Positions 9,957-20,700 of a DNA stretch of 64,000 nucleotides are shown here, in pieces; position 1 is the first letter of the stretch, and each line of letters starts with the position of its first letter. Under the pieces are notes generated by a model. It ran no database searches and was not told where the DNA came from. It saw only the letters and a program-made list of their open reading frames with translations. A program made the translations under genes and the position numbers. The stretch comes from Massilia sp. H-1 (lineage in GTDB: Bacteria; Pseudomonadota; Gammaproteobacteria; Burkholderiales; Burkholderiaceae_D). The stretch spans positions 5,456,001 through 5,520,000 of the forward strand of contig CP087969.1 in NCBI GenBank assembly GCA_024703915.1, read 5' to 3'.

Positions 9957-10502
9957 TCACGCCGCCACTGCGTCGGCGGCCGGGAAGTCGATCGCGGTCT
10001 GGGCCACGTTGTTGACGTAGTTGGTCAGCACGTTGAGCGCCACATTGAGGACGATTTCGACCACGGCCGCGTCGTCGAAGCTGGCTGCGCGCACGGCTGC
10101 CAGGTCGGCCCCGCTCACATGGCCGCGTTCGGTGATAACGCGTTCGGCGAAACGCAGGGCGGCATCGGCCCGGGCGTCGGCGGCGCGGGCGCCGCGTGCT
10201 GCGCGCATGTCGGCGTCGCTCAGCTTGGCGACGTGCTTGCCCAGGTAGCTGTGCGCGGCCAGGCAGTAATCGCAACCGTTGGCCTGGGCGGTCGCCAGCG
10301 CGATCTTTTCGCGCAGCGCCACCTCGAGCACGCCTTTGCCCATGGCGGCGTTGAGCGCCAGATACCCTTCGAGGGCGGCCGGGCTGTTGCCGACCATTTT
10401 CATCAGATTCGGAATCACGCCCAGCTGTTTGTTGACGGCCTCGAGCAGGGGACGGCTGGCGGCGGGGGCGGTGTCGAGGGTAGGGACGGCGATGCGGTTC
10501 AT
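9957..10502 (-). CDS. Carboxymuconolactone decarboxylase (AhpD-like) family protein
   Basis: Intact 181-aa protein of the CMD/AhpD fold. The alkyl-hydroperoxidase-like signature is visible as REKIALATAQANGCDYCLAA followed by HSYLG: a CxxC pair with a downstream His, used for peroxide reduction or thiol redox in AhpD relatives. The C-terminal helices (VEIVLNVALNVLTNYVNNVA) are typical of the family. The start has a good ribosome site (AGGAG, upstream of 10502). It is divergent from the LysR gene at 10674, the usual arrangement of a LysR regulator and its target. Confidence 0.85.
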   Translation of the reverse strand: MNRIAVPTLDTAPAASRPLLEAVNKQLGVIPNLMKMVGNSPAALEGYLALNAAMGKGVLEVALREKIALATAQANGCDYCLAAHSYLGKHVAKLSDADMRAARGARAADARADAALRFAERVITERGHVSGADLAAVRAASFDDAAVVEIVLNVALNVLTNYVNNVAQTAIDFPAADAVAA

Positions 10503-10673
10503 GGTGTTGCTCCTGTGAGTAGTGGGTGAACTCGCCTGCGTCGGCGAGTGAGAGCACTATACTGGCGAACGCTTGGATTAAGAATACGCGCAGTATGCAA
10601 TTAATTATTACGTTTATTGGAATGCTGCCCTCTTTGTAGTACAGTTGGCCGGAGATCATGCGAGGGAGCGGGG
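10503..10673. promoter_or_regulatory. Divergent CMD/LysR intergenic region
   Basis: This 171-bp gap separates the leftward decarboxylase gene from the rightward LysR gene and must hold both promoters. It is AT-richer than its surroundings (AATTAATTATTACG near 10597). By family habit the LysR protein would bind here. I cannot point to a confident T-N11-A box. Confidence 0.4.
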
Positions 10674-11578
10674 ATGGACAGATTGCACTTGATGACGGTG
10701 TTTGTCGCCGTGGCGGAAAGGGAAAGTTTCGCCGCGGCGGCGGCGCCACCTGGGCGTGTCGCCGCCGGGGTCACGCGCGCCATCGCCGAACTGGAAACGC
10801 GGCTGTCGGTCAAGCTGCTCACGCGCAGCACCCGTTTCGTGCGCGTCACCGATGCCGGGCAACGCTATCTGCACGATGCGCGGCGCATCATTGCGGCGGT
10901 CGATGAAGCGGACGAAGCGGCGGTGGGCGTGAATGCAGAGCCGATCGGCAACCTGTGCGTGACGGCGCCGGTCCTGTTCGGGCAACTGTACGTGGTGCCC
11001 GGCATTGTCGAGTACCTGCGGCGCCATCCCCGCACCGACGTGTCGGGCTTGTTTCTCGACCGTGTCGTCAACATGCTCGAAGAGGGCGTGGACGTGGGGA
11101 TCCGGATCGGCGCGCTGCCCGACTCGAGCTACCGCGCCGTGCGTGTGGGCCAGGTGCGGCGGGTGGTGTGCGCGGCGCCAGCCTATCTGGCCGAGCACGG
11201 CATTCCCGCGCAGCCCGAAGCCTTGTCAAACCATGCGCTGGTGCTGGCTTAGCACCGTGTCGGCGCGCGCCGACTGGCGCTTCGAACGCGACGGGGCACC
11301 GTTGACCGTAGCGCTGCAGGCGCGCCTGGCCGTCAGCGGCAACGCGGCCGCCATCGCGGCGGCGGTGGAAGGGATCGGCCTGACGCGCGTGCTCTCTTAC
11401 CAGATCGCGCCGCTGGTGCGCGCTGCCAGCGCCAGCTGCAAGTGGTGCTGGCGCCGTTCGAGCCGCCCCCTTGCCGATTCACATCCTGCATCGCGAGGGG
11501 CGCCATGCATCGGCCAAGATCCGCGCCTTCGTCGACCTGATGGCGGCGCGCCTGCGCGCCGACGCGTCGCTTGCCTAG
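10674..11578 (+). CDS. LysR family transcriptional regulator (frame-broken)
   Basis: LysR-type regulator of about 300 aa. The N-terminal helix-turn-helix (residues 1-60) reads MDRLHLMTVFVAVAERESF, then GVTRAIAELETRLSVKLLTR and VTDAGQRYLHDARRI. The effector-binding domain begins near GNLCVTAPVLFGQLYVVP and ends ASAKIRAFVDLMAARLRA. Frame breaks occur near 10750, at 11247-11253 (GCTTAGC in place of the expected Ala-Gly codons) and near 11430. The stop overlaps that of the convergent antiporter. It most resembles the DsdC/AaeR-type group with short upstream gaps, and its likely target is the divergent decarboxylase gene. Confidence 0.85.
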
Positions 11579-12830
11579 GCGGCCTGGTCTGAGCCGATCC
11601 AGCGCCGCACCAGGGTGCCGATCGAGCCGCCCTGGACCAGGATGGAAAACACCACCACGGCATAGGTCAGCGTGACGATCACGTCGCGCTCCGGCGCGGC
11701 CGGGATCGACAGCGCCAGCGCTACCGAAATGCCGCCGCGCAAACCGCCCCAGGTCAGCACTTGCCAGGCGCCGTGCGGCAGGCCGGCGCGCCGCCGCAGC
11801 AGCGCCACCGGCAAGCCCACCGAGACATAGCGCGCCAGCAGGGTCACCCCCGATAGCGGCGGCGGCGGCCACCGCCAGCATCGCCGACATGCCGACGACA
11901 ATCATTTCCAGGCCGATCAGCATGAACAGCACGGCGTTGAGTATGGAGTCGAGCAATTCCCAGAACGAATCGACATGTTCGCGGGTGGTGTCGGACATGG
12001 CCAGCGCACGGCCCTGGTTGCCCACGATCAGGCTTAGGCCACCACCATCGCCAGCGGGCCGGAAATATGCAGGTGGGTGGCCAGCGCATAGCCGCCGATC
12101 ACGGCAGCGAGCGTGATCAATACTTCTTCCTGGTAGCTGTCGATGCTGCGCAGCATGGCGTAGGTAAGCAGGCCGATCAGCAGGCCGAAGGCGATGCCGC
12201 CATCGCTTCGCGCAGCAGCAGCAGCGAAGCGCTGCTTAGCGCGTCGGGCGTGGCGCCGCTGGCCAGCACGCTCAAGCAATCAGGGCGAACACGACCACGC
12301 CGACCCCGTCGTTGAACAGCGATTCGCCTAAGCAATGACCAGTTCCAGGCTCTCAGGCGCGCGCCGACTTCCAGAATGCCCATGACGGCAATCGGATCGG
12401 TGGGCGAAATGAGGGCGCCGAACAGCATGCAATAGGTGAGCGACAGCGACAAGTTTAAGCATACGGCAGCACCAGGTACAGCAAGCTGCCCACCAGCGCG
12501 GTCGAGGCCACGGTGCCGAACACGGCCAGGAGGCCGATCTGGCGGCGGTACAGGCGCAGCTTGCTCAAGTCGACGTGCAGGGCGCCGGCTGAACAGGAGG
12601 ATCGACAGCATCCCCTGCATCAGGACCTGGCTGGAAGTCGATCGCGCGCAGCAGGTCGACCAGCTGGCCGTGCAGGCCGCTCAGTCCGAACGCATTCATC
12701 ACCATCAGCGCCCCGACAGCAAGAGCGCGATGCCCATCACGCCGATGGTGGTGGGCAGGCCGACGAAACGGTGGTTCAGGTAGGCCAGGGCGGCGGTGAG
12801 TACCAATACCAGGGCAATGATGTCGAGCAT
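11575..12830 (-). CDS. Na+/H+ antiporter, CPA1/NhaP type (frame-broken)
   Basis: Inner-membrane sodium:proton antiporter, about 418 codons. The N-terminus is MLDIIALVLVLTAALAYLNH. Family hallmarks are the cation-site helix LFGALISPTDPIAVMGIL near residue 145, HISGPLAMVVAGL followed by GNQGR, FWELLDSILNAVLFMLIGLE, and the arginine helix LTWGGLRGGISVALALS. The C-terminal helix is TYAVVVFSILVQGGSIG. At least six frame breaks (near 12640, 12590, 12455, 12330, 12235 and 12034) lie at runs such as CTTAAGC. Transported ion and regulation are not visible. Its 5' end is back to back with the DUF2170 operon promoter. Confidence 0.82.
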
Positions 12831-12869
12831 GAGCGGCTTTCGGAGCGAGGGTTGAGCAAGCGCTGGGGA

Positions 12870-12920
12870 GTGCTTGACATTTTATGTCGGGCTATTATAC
12901 TTGCGACATAATATGTCTGA
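12870..12920 (+). promoter_or_regulatory. Strong sigma-70 promoter with palindromic operator
   Basis: TTGACA at 12874-12879, a 16-bp spacer and TATACT at 12896-12901 give a near-consensus sigma-70 promoter pointing into the DUF2170-PspA operon. A perfect 13-bp palindrome, GACATAATATGTC at 12905-12917, begins four bases after the -10 and would cover the transcription start. A further TATGTC half-site lies in the spacer (12883-12888). The arrangement implies repression by a dimeric regulator; I cannot name it. Confidence 0.7.
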
Positions 12921-12972
12921 CAAGCCCCGTCAGGGAAACGTTGAATGACCGTTCGTGCAAGGATCGTACAGT

Positions 12973-13398
12973 ATGGAAGAGGCGAAAAGAATGTTGGAAA
13001 TCGAGCAGGCGCTGGTGCGCAAGCTCGGGACGGTGGGCGTGAGCAGCAATTTGCTGGCGCCGGAACACGCCGATGGCGTGCCCGTCATGCGCATCTGTAT
13101 CGAAGGTCTGGAAGAGTTGCCGGTGTTCGTCACCGGCTCGCCCAGCCAGGTGCTGTGCATCTGCTACCTGTGGACCGAGGATGAAGTAAAACCGGAGAGC
13201 CGGGCCGACATGCTCGAAGCGATGATGGACTTGAACATGGCCATCCCGCTGTCCAATTTTGGCCGCATCGGCGGCCACTACGTCCTGTTCGGCTCGCTGG
13301 CGCACGACGCCAGCGCCGACAGCATTGCAACCGACGTGGCGATGGTCGCCGACAATGCGTTCGAAGCCCTCGACGTGTTTACCGAATTCTTGAAATAG
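12973..13398 (+). CDS. DUF2170 family protein (YjfI-like)
   Basis: An intact 141-aa acidic cytoplasmic protein. The stretches GVPVMRICIEGLEELPVFVT, YLWTEDEVKPESRADMLEAM and NMAIPLSNFGRIGGHYVLFG match DUF2170, the family of E. coli YjfI, which is encoded beside the PspA paralogue YjfJ. Function is unknown; the constant pairing with PspA points to envelope stress. ATG at 12973 is preferred (AAGGA upstream); an in-frame GTG at 12955 is possible. It is the first gene of a seven-gene run and ends 10 bp before pspA. Confidence 0.8.
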   Translation: MEEAKRMLEIEQALVRKLGTVGVSSNLLAPEHADGVPVMRICIEGLEELPVFVTGSPSQVLCICYLWTEDEVKPESRADMLEAMMDLNMAIPLSNFGRIGGHYVLFGSLAHDASADSIATDVAMVADNAFEALDVFTEFLK

Positions 13399-13408
13399 GG
13401 AGAACATC

Positions 13409-14096
13409 ATGGCTGTCTTTTCCAAAATCCTCACCATGCTGCGCGGCGACGTGCGCGCCATCGGCCAGAGCATCGTCGACAACAATGCGAGCCGCATCTA
13501 CGAGCAGGAAATCATCGAAGCCCAGGCCCACGTGGCCAGCGCGCCAGGACTTGACGGCCGTGATGGCCAAGGAAATGCAGGCCGCGCGCGAAATCGAACG
13601 CCTGGGCGGCGAAGCGCGCCGCTAGAAGCGCTGGCGCTCGAAGCACTCGGCAAAGGCCAGGAAGAGCTGGCCGCCGAAGTGGCTTAAGCAAGGTGGCCGA
13701 TCTGGAAGCGGCGCTGGCCGAACAGACGGCGGCGCGCGTCAATTACGGCGGCCACATCGCGCGCCTGAAGGACTTGATTCGCGGCGCCGAGGCCAGCTTG
13801 CGCGAGCACGAGCGCGAACTGGCCATGGCCAAGACCACCGAGAGCGTGTACCGGGCCACCGCCACGATCTCGCACAGCATGGGCCACAGCGGCTCGAAGC
13901 TGATGAGCGCCAAGCAGTCGCTGGAACGGATCAAGCAGCGCCACCAGGACCTGGCCGACCGGATGGAGGCGGCCGAGGTGCTCGAGGGCGAGCTGGGCCA
14001 CCAGGCGCTCGAGCGCAAGCTGGCCGCGGCCTAAGCATCGGCGAGCGCGGCAGCCGCAAGGCGGCCGTGATGGCGCGCCTGCAGGCGCAGGCCTAA
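13409..14096 (+). CDS. PspA/IM30 family protein (YjfJ-like, frame-broken)
   Basis: Peripheral inner-membrane PspA/IM30 protein of about 230 aa that polymerises on damaged membranes. The sequence is one long coiled coil: MAVFSKILTMLRGDVRAIGQ, KEMQAAREIERLGGEARR, KVADLEAALAEQTAARVN, LREHERELAMAKTTESVY and LMSAKQSLERIKQRHQDLAD. Breaks near 13545 and 13620 and at 13683 and 14032 (CTTAAGC and CCTAAGC where Ala-Gly is expected) divide it. A ribosome site (GGGAGA) precedes the ATG. Coupling with DUF2170 upstream and flotillin downstream matches PspA-linked membrane-repair loci. Confidence 0.87.
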
Positions 14097-14126
14097 GCAG
14101 CCAAAAGCGGACTGAAGGGGACGCGA

Positions 14127-14468
14127 ATGGTACGCAGTTCCCCGCGCTGGACCGGGTCCGACGCCGCCTTGCGCTCGGTACAGGTGGCGTTCGACGTCGA
14201 AAAGCAGGTCATCGATGCGGTGCGCTACGCCGCCTTCGAAAACCAGCTCTCGCCGTCGGACCAGATCCGCACCATCCTCGGCCTGCCGTGCACCAGCAAG
14301 CCGGTGCGCCCGCGCCTGACCGTCAGCCTCAGCGACGCCGACTACGCGCTGCTGGCCGAGCGCTTCGGCGTGGCCGCCGACGACAGGCGCAAGATCAAGG
14401 AAGCGCTGCACGAGGCCTTGATAAGCTTTGCCAAAAAGCAAGCTTCGCGTGACGATGGGCGCAGTTAA
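14127..14468 (+). CDS. Hypothetical protein in the PspA-flotillin operon
   Basis: An intact 113-aa frame. It contains VQVAFDVEKQVIDAVRYAAF, then LSPSDQIRTILGLPCT, VSLSDADYALLAERFG and RRKIKEALHEALISFAKKQA: a predominantly helical, soluble protein. The two 'S(P)SD/SDAD' starts suggest two related helical modules, possibly ribbon-helix-helix-like. I do not recognise a family. Its position between pspA and the yqiJ-like gene, with short gaps, indicates co-transcription. Confidence 0.65.
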   Translation: MVRSSPRWTGSDAALRSVQVAFDVEKQVIDAVRYAAFENQLSPSDQIRTILGLPCTSKPVRPRLTVSLSDADYALLAERFGVAADDRRKIKEALHEALISFAKKQASRDDGRS

Positions 14469-14498
14469 TTTTTGTGAAACTTTGAAACAGGACCCGCC

Positions 14499-15150
14499 AT
14501 GCACCTCTGGCAATTATTGAGCAGCTTTCCCAGCGCCGTGCCCACCGTCCTGCTGGCGGTGCTGCTGATCTACTGGCTGATTTCGATCGCGGGCGTACTC
14601 GACATGGGCGACGCGCTCGATCTCGACACCGATGCTTACCATGCCTGCCCCGACGACGCACGACCAGGCCGACCTGCACAGCGTGGCTAAGCTACCTGGT
14701 GGCGCTGGGGCTGGGCGGGGTGCCGCTGTCGGTGGCGGCCAGCGCCCTGGTGTTTTTCACCTGGCTGGCCACGGCCTTGCTGCACCAGTACGTGCTGGCG
14801 TGGATGCTTAGGCCGGACTGGCGCGCGGTGGGCGGGATGGCGGTGCTGTTGCTGGCGGCGGGGCTGGCGATCCCGCTCAGCGCGCGCGTGCTCACGCCCC
14901 TGCGCGGCCTGTTCGTCCAGCACGGCGCGCGTCGCAACGCCAGCCTGGTGGGCCTGGAATGCGCGATCACCACCGAACAGGTCACGCGCCGCTTCGGCCG
15001 CGCGGCCGTGGCCGACCATGGCGCCAGCATCCATATCCGGGTCTGGGCCGAGGAGCCGAACGAGCTGGCGCGCCAGGCGCGCGCCGTGATCATCGGCTAC
15101 GACGCGCGACCGGCCACTATGAAGTGCAAGCCATTGCCGAAACCGTTTAA
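14499..15150 (+). CDS. yqiJ: YqiJ-like membrane protein with OB-fold domain (frame-broken)
   Basis: Membrane protein of the YqiJ (DUF1449, OB-fold) family, about 215 aa. The N-terminal helices (PTVLLAVLLIYWLISIAGVL, with an acidic loop ALDLDTDAYHA) are followed by a second pair (LSVAASALVFFTWLATALLH and MAVLLLAAGLAIPLSA). A C-terminal OB-like domain has NASLVGLECAITTEQVTRRF and IHIRVWAEEPNELARQAR. Breaks near 14650-14690 and at 15105 disturb the frame; the true end reads GHYEVQAIAETV. YqiJ proteins pair with YqiK flotillins, here 30 bp downstream, and are thought to support the membrane microdomain. Confidence 0.8.
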
Positions 15151-15179
15151 TCAACCCCTGAAATAACAAGAAAGAAATC

Positions 15180-17220
15180 ATGGATATTATGTTGCTCTCG
15201 ATCGGTATCATCACGGTCTTCGTGCTCGGCTGTCTCGTCATGTTCGCCAAGTTCTACCACAAGGTCGAACAGGGCCACGTCATGATCATCAATACCCTGC
15301 AGGGCCCAGCCCGAGGTGACGTTTACGGGCGGCATTGTCTATCCCATCATCCACAAGAAAGAGATGATGGAAATCTCGCTCAAGACCATCGAGATCAGCC
15401 GCATGGGCAAGGATGGCTTGATTTGCCAGGACAATATCCGCGCCGACATCAAGGTCACCTTTTTCCTGCACGTCAACAAGACGGCCGAAGATGTGCTGAA
15501 AGTGGCGCAATCGGTCGGCTGCGTGCGCGCCTCGCACCAGGAAACCCTGGAAACGCTGTTCGAAGCGAAGTTTTCCGAAGCCTTGAAAACGGTCGGCAAG
15601 TCGATGGACTTCGTCGAGCTGTACCAGGCGCGCGGGCGTTTCACGACGATATCATCCGCCAGATCGGCGACGACCTGTCCGGCTACGTGCTCGAAGACGC
15701 GGCCATCGATTACATCGAGCAGACCGCGCTCGACCACCTGGACCTGCACAATATTCTCGACGCCCAGGGCATCAAGAAGATCACCGAGCTGACCGCCGTG
15801 GAACACATCCGCACTAACGAACTCAAGCGTGACGAGGAAATGCGGATCAAGAAAAGGATGTCGAGACGCGCGAAGCGATCCTCGAGCTGGAACGCCAGCA
15901 ATGCGACGCCGAGTCGCGCCAGGGGCGCGAAGTCAGTTCGGTGCGCGCGCGAGCAGGCCGAGACGCAAAAGGTGCAGGCCGAAGAGCATGCCAAGTCGGA
16001 AATGGCGCGCCTGCAGTCCGAGCAGATCGTGCTGGTGCAGCAAGAAAACACGACGCGCGAAAAGGAAGTGGCCGAAAACAACCGCAAGCGCGCCGTCGCC
16101 ATCGAGGAAGAACGCGTCACGCGCGCGCCAGCTCGAGATCGTCGAGCGCGAAAAGGAAGTGGCGCTGCAGACGATCGAAAAGGAAAAGGCGATCGAGGTG
16201 CAAAAGAAAGCCATCGCCGACGTCATCCGCGAGCGCATCGTTGTCGAGCGCACCGTGGCCGAGCAGGAAGAGGCGATCAAGGATGTGCGCGCCGTGGCCC
16301 TGGCCGACCGCAACAAGAAGTCGGTGGTGATCGCCGCCGAAGCGGCGGCCGAAGAGAAAATGGTCATGACCGTCAAGGCGGCCGAGGGCGAGGAACGCTC
16401 GGCCAAGCACCGCGCGGCCCAGGACTTGACGTTGGCCGAGGCCGGACTGAAGGTGGCCGAACGCCATGCCGAGGCGCAAAAGCGTGAAGCCGAAGGCAAG
16501 GAAGCCGAACTGGCCGCCCCCGGCCTGGCCAGCGCGTGATGATCGCCTCGGCCGACGCCCAGCTCAAGCAGGGCGCGGCCCAGGCCGAAGCGACGCGCCT
16601 GCGGATCGCCGCCGAAGCGGCGCCGGCGCCGAGCAGATGGGCCTGGCCCAGGCTGCCGTCAAGACTGCCGACGCGGCCGCCACCGCCACCCATGGCGACG
16701 CCGAGGCGAAGGTGATCGAAGCGCGCTTCGAGGCCGAATCGAAGGGCTTGAAGCAAAAGTTCGAAGCGATGGCCGCGATGAGCGGGGAAACGCGGGCCCA
16801 CGAAGAATTCCGCATGCAGCTCGAGATCAGCAACCAGCAGATCAACAAGGGCATCGATGCCCAGACCCTGATCGCCAAGGACCAGGCCGAAGTGCTGGGC
16901 AAGGCCTTGCAGAACGCCAAGATCGACATTGTCGGCGGCGAGGGCGATTACTTCGACCGCTTCGTCAAGGCGCTCTCGATCGGCAAGGGCATCGATGCCA
17001 CGGTCGAGAAAAGCCGCACCCTGCAGGTGGGCTTGAAAGACCACCTCAGCGGCGAACGCGACATGGTGGGCGACGTGCGCGGCTTGCTCGGTGCGCTGGG
17101 CAGCTCGTCGGGCGAATTGCAGAACCTGACGGTGTCGGCCCTGTTGGCGCGCATCAGCAGCGAGGGCACGACGGCGCAGCAGCAAGCCTTGCAGCAACTG
17201 CTGGCCAGCTTCCAGCCTAG
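15180..17220 (+). CDS. yqiK: Flotillin-like protein, YqiK family (frame-broken)
   Basis: Band-7/SPFH scaffold protein of about 680 aa that organises membrane microdomains. The order is an N-terminal membrane helix (MLLSIGIITVFVLGCLVMFA), the SPFH domain (residues about 40-220, e.g. DGLICQDNIRADIKVTFFL and SGYVLEDAAIDYIEQTALDH), and a long charged coiled coil (EIVEREKEVALQTIEKEK). The C-terminal flotillin part has KALQNAKIDIVGGEGDYFDR. Frame breaks occur near 15305, 15640, 15850, 16130, 16525 and 16620. The exact stop is unclear at the CCTAGCC near 17216, just before the zinc-ribbon gene. Confidence 0.88.
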
Positions 17221-17239
17221 CCTTGCCGGGTCCGCGTCC

Positions 17240-17775
17240 ATGATCTGTCCCGCATGCGCAGGGCGCCGCTTCGCGCCCGTGCGGATCGAAGGCGGCTTGC
17301 TTAGCCACCGGCTGCGCCGATTGCAGCGGCGTGTGGGTCGAGCTCGAGCGCTACCGCAACTGGCGCCGCACCCAGCCGCAGCTGGCCGCGGCCGACTACA
17401 CGGGCGACATCGGCCCTGCCAACAGCAGCGTGCGGATGTGTCCGGCCACGGGGCGCCTGATGGCCAGGATCCGGGTCAGCCACGACAACCCGCTGCTGCT
17501 CGACTACAGTGCGGCGGCCCAGGCGGTCTGGTTCGACCACGGTGAATGGGAGCGCCTGGTGGCGCTCGGCTTGCACGACCAGCTCGACGCCATCGTGTCC
17601 GAACGCTGGCAGGCTAGGCCTGAAAGCGGCCGCCTCGCGCGAACGGACCGACAAGGCCATGCGCCTGCGCTTCGGCGACGACGCCTACGCGCAATTGGCG
17701 GCGATGCGCCTGTGGCTGGGCGAGCAGGCCAACCGGGCCGAAATGCTGGCCTTCCTGAACACGAAAGCAGATTGA
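17240..17775 (+). CDS. Zinc-ribbon (TFIIB-type) protein (frame-broken)
   Basis: About 178 codons starting MICPACAGRRFAPVRIEG. The first CxxC pair is followed by a second (CADCSGVWVELERY, reached after a frame break at 17297), giving the four-Cys zinc ribbon of zf-TFIIB proteins. A further MCPATGRLMARIRV and WFDHGEWERLV belong to the same family style. The C-terminal half is helical. It lies between flotillin and the giant ATPase, ending only five bases before the ATPase start, so it is certainly co-transcribed. Its role in the complex is unknown. Confidence 0.72.
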
Positions 17776-17779
17776 CGAC

Positions 17780-20700
17780 ATGAGTGAAGCACAGGCAGCA
17801 ACGGCGCCGGACGACACCGGCATGCAATCGAGCAGTTTCGATGTGCTGCGGGCCCGCCTCGGCGAGCACGGCAAGAACTTGCTGGCCCAGGCCGGCGCCC
17901 TCAACGCGGCGCGCCTGGCCGAATTCGGGCGCCAGGAAATGGTGCTGCGCGCGCACCCGGGCCCGCACCGACAACAATTGCGTGGCGCGCGACCTGGTGC
18001 GCGTGGGCGAGGTGCTGCTGTTCGGCTACAACGTGTTCATCGGCTTGCGCCAGGAAACGCGGGTGGCCGATGTGTTCGCCCTGTACCGCCTGCGCCAGGA
18101 CGCGGACGGCGCCGTGCTCGAACCGTTGCCGCTGGAGGGCAGCTTCCTGGCCGAAGCGCGCTTCCTGGCCGAATTCAAGGAACTGTACAGCTATTACAAG
18201 AATGCCCAGCTGGTCCAGTTGCGCGTGCACCAGGGCAAGCTGCTGGCCTCGTTCAAGATCGGCGAGCGGATCAGCGACGTGCGCGTGTTCCGCTGGCAGA
18301 TCGGCGCCGACGGCGCGCTCAGCTACATCGACAACCGCGGCGAGCGCGACATCGCCTTGCCATGCCACCCACGATTTCGAGTGGACCCCGACCACGCGCG
18401 AACAGCACGTCACCGGGCGCCATCCGCACGTCAATATCCTCGACACCCTGTTCGTGGAAACGATGGGCGGCGACCTGACAGTTAAGATCGAAAACAATAC
18501 CGAATCGGGGCTGGGCATCTACAGCGAGCCGGTCGAGGACCGCAACCAGTCGCTCAGCGACAGCGAGATTGCCTACGCTGCCGTGGGCGAGTTGATCTTG
18601 TTGCGCATCAAGCCTTACCACGAACAGGACTACCGCTACCTGGTCTTCAACCGCCGCAGCGAGCAAGTACTGCGCATCGATGCGATCGGCGCGTCGTGCG
18701 TGCAATTGCCCGAAGACCAGGGCATCGTGTTCCCTGATGGCTACTTCCTGCAAAGCGGGGAAACCCGCATCTTTGCCGACCTTCCGCCCGGCCTGCGCTT
18801 CAAGCGCCGCCTGCGCTCGCCCAACGGCGAAGACGTGCTGTACGTGTTCTACGGGGTCGAGCAGGGCGTCTACGTGTTGCTCACCTACAACATGATCAGC
18901 AAGACCCTGGCCGCGCCCCTGGTGGCCCACGGCGTCGCCCTGTACGACGATGGCAGCATGCTGCTGTTTTCCGCCGACGGCGACGAACCGACCCGCTTGC
19001 ACAGCATGCAACTGTGGCAGACCGCCTTCGCCAGCGACGAGCACGCCGCCGCCCAGGCGCCGCGCCAGAGCGAACTGGGCAAGATCGGCAACCGCGAGCT
19101 GGTGCGCGGCCTGTCGGAGCTGGAGACGATCGCCAAGGCCGTGCGCGAGCAGGCCGAGGCGGCGCGCGACGCGCTGCCGGGCCGCTTCGCCTTCGAAGCG
19201 CTGGTGCGCCAGTGCTTAGAGCGCCATCGACGCCTGCCACTGGCTCGATGGCGACGTCGGTCACGGCGCCGGGGCCGAGCTGCAGGCGATGATCGGGGGT
19301 GGCCGGCGCCACGCTCGACGAATTCGACAAGGTGGCGGCGGCGCGCCGCGCCGCGGCCGACACCCTGGCCCAGGCTGGCCAGGCCCAGCGCGCCTTGCTC
19401 ACCGATATCGCGGCCTGCCTGTGGCAGGCGCCAAGCCGACTTCATCGCCGCGCTGGAACGCATCCGCCTGGCGCGCGGGAGTCTGGCCACGCTGCGCGAG
19501 ACGCGCTACCTGGACTTGGTGCAACTGGCGCGCCTGGACGCCGAACTGGCAGCCGAAGAGGCGCGGGTGGCCGAGCGCACCGTCGCCTTCCTGGCCCAGG
19601 AAAACGCCTTCATCAAGCGTCGACCTGGAATTGGCCGCACAGCGTGCCCAGCTCGACACCTTGCACAGCGTGGCCGAACTGCAACCGTTGTACCAGGCGC
19701 TCGCGCGCAACGCGGCCACCCTCGACGGCTTGACCGAGTTGCTGGGCACGCTTGGGGTGGGCGACGCGACCTTGCGCACGCGCATCTTGCACACGATTTC
19801 GGGCCGCTTCGCCGATGTCAATAAATTGCGGGCCCAGGCGCGCCAGCGCCGCAAGCAGCTGGCCCAGGGCGAGATCGGCGGCCGAATTCGCGGCCCAGTT
19901 CCAGCTGTTCGGCCAGTCGGTCGACAGCGCGCTCGAGCAAGCCGATGCGCCCGAGCGGTGCGACGAATTGCTTACCCGCCTGCTGGCCCAGCTGGAAGAA
20001 CTCGAAGCCCGATTCTCGGAGCAGGAAGACTACCTAACCGAAATTGCCATCAAGCGCGAATCGGTGGTGGAAGCGCTCGAAGGGCGCAAGCAGGCACTCT
20101 TGGACGCGCGCAGCGTGTGCAGGCGATCGCCGAGGCGGCGCGCCGCATCCTCGACGGCGTTCCCAAGCGCATCGCCCAATGTGCCGACGGCCCCCAGATG
20201 GAAGCGTATTTCGCCGCCGACGCGCTGCTGGGCAAGCTGCGCGCGAGCATGGCCGAATTGCGCAAGCTGGGCAACGAGGTGGGTGCCGACGAACTGGTAA
20301 GCCGCCTCAAGGCGCTGCGCAGAACAGGGCCAGCGCGCTGCTGCGACAGCGGCAAACTGGTCACCGGCAACACCATCCGTCTTGGGCGCCATGCCTTCAC
20401 TGTGAACGCGCAGGCGCTGGACCTGTCGATTGTCGTCCACCAGGGCCAACCGGCTTACCACCTGACCGGCACCGATTATTTCGCGCCCGTCGCCGACGCC
20501 GCGCTCGACGCCCTGGCGCCTTACTGGCAGCAGGACAGCGTGGCCGAGAGCGCGCGTGTACCGGGCCGAATACCTGGCCGACCAGATCGTGGGCGCGGCC
20601 CGCCGCGGCGAGGGCGAGTGGAACTGGCTAGGCCCTGGTCGAGGCGGTGGCTGAAGCGCCGACCCGGCGCCGCTGGACGAGGCCGTGCGCCGCTTCGCCG

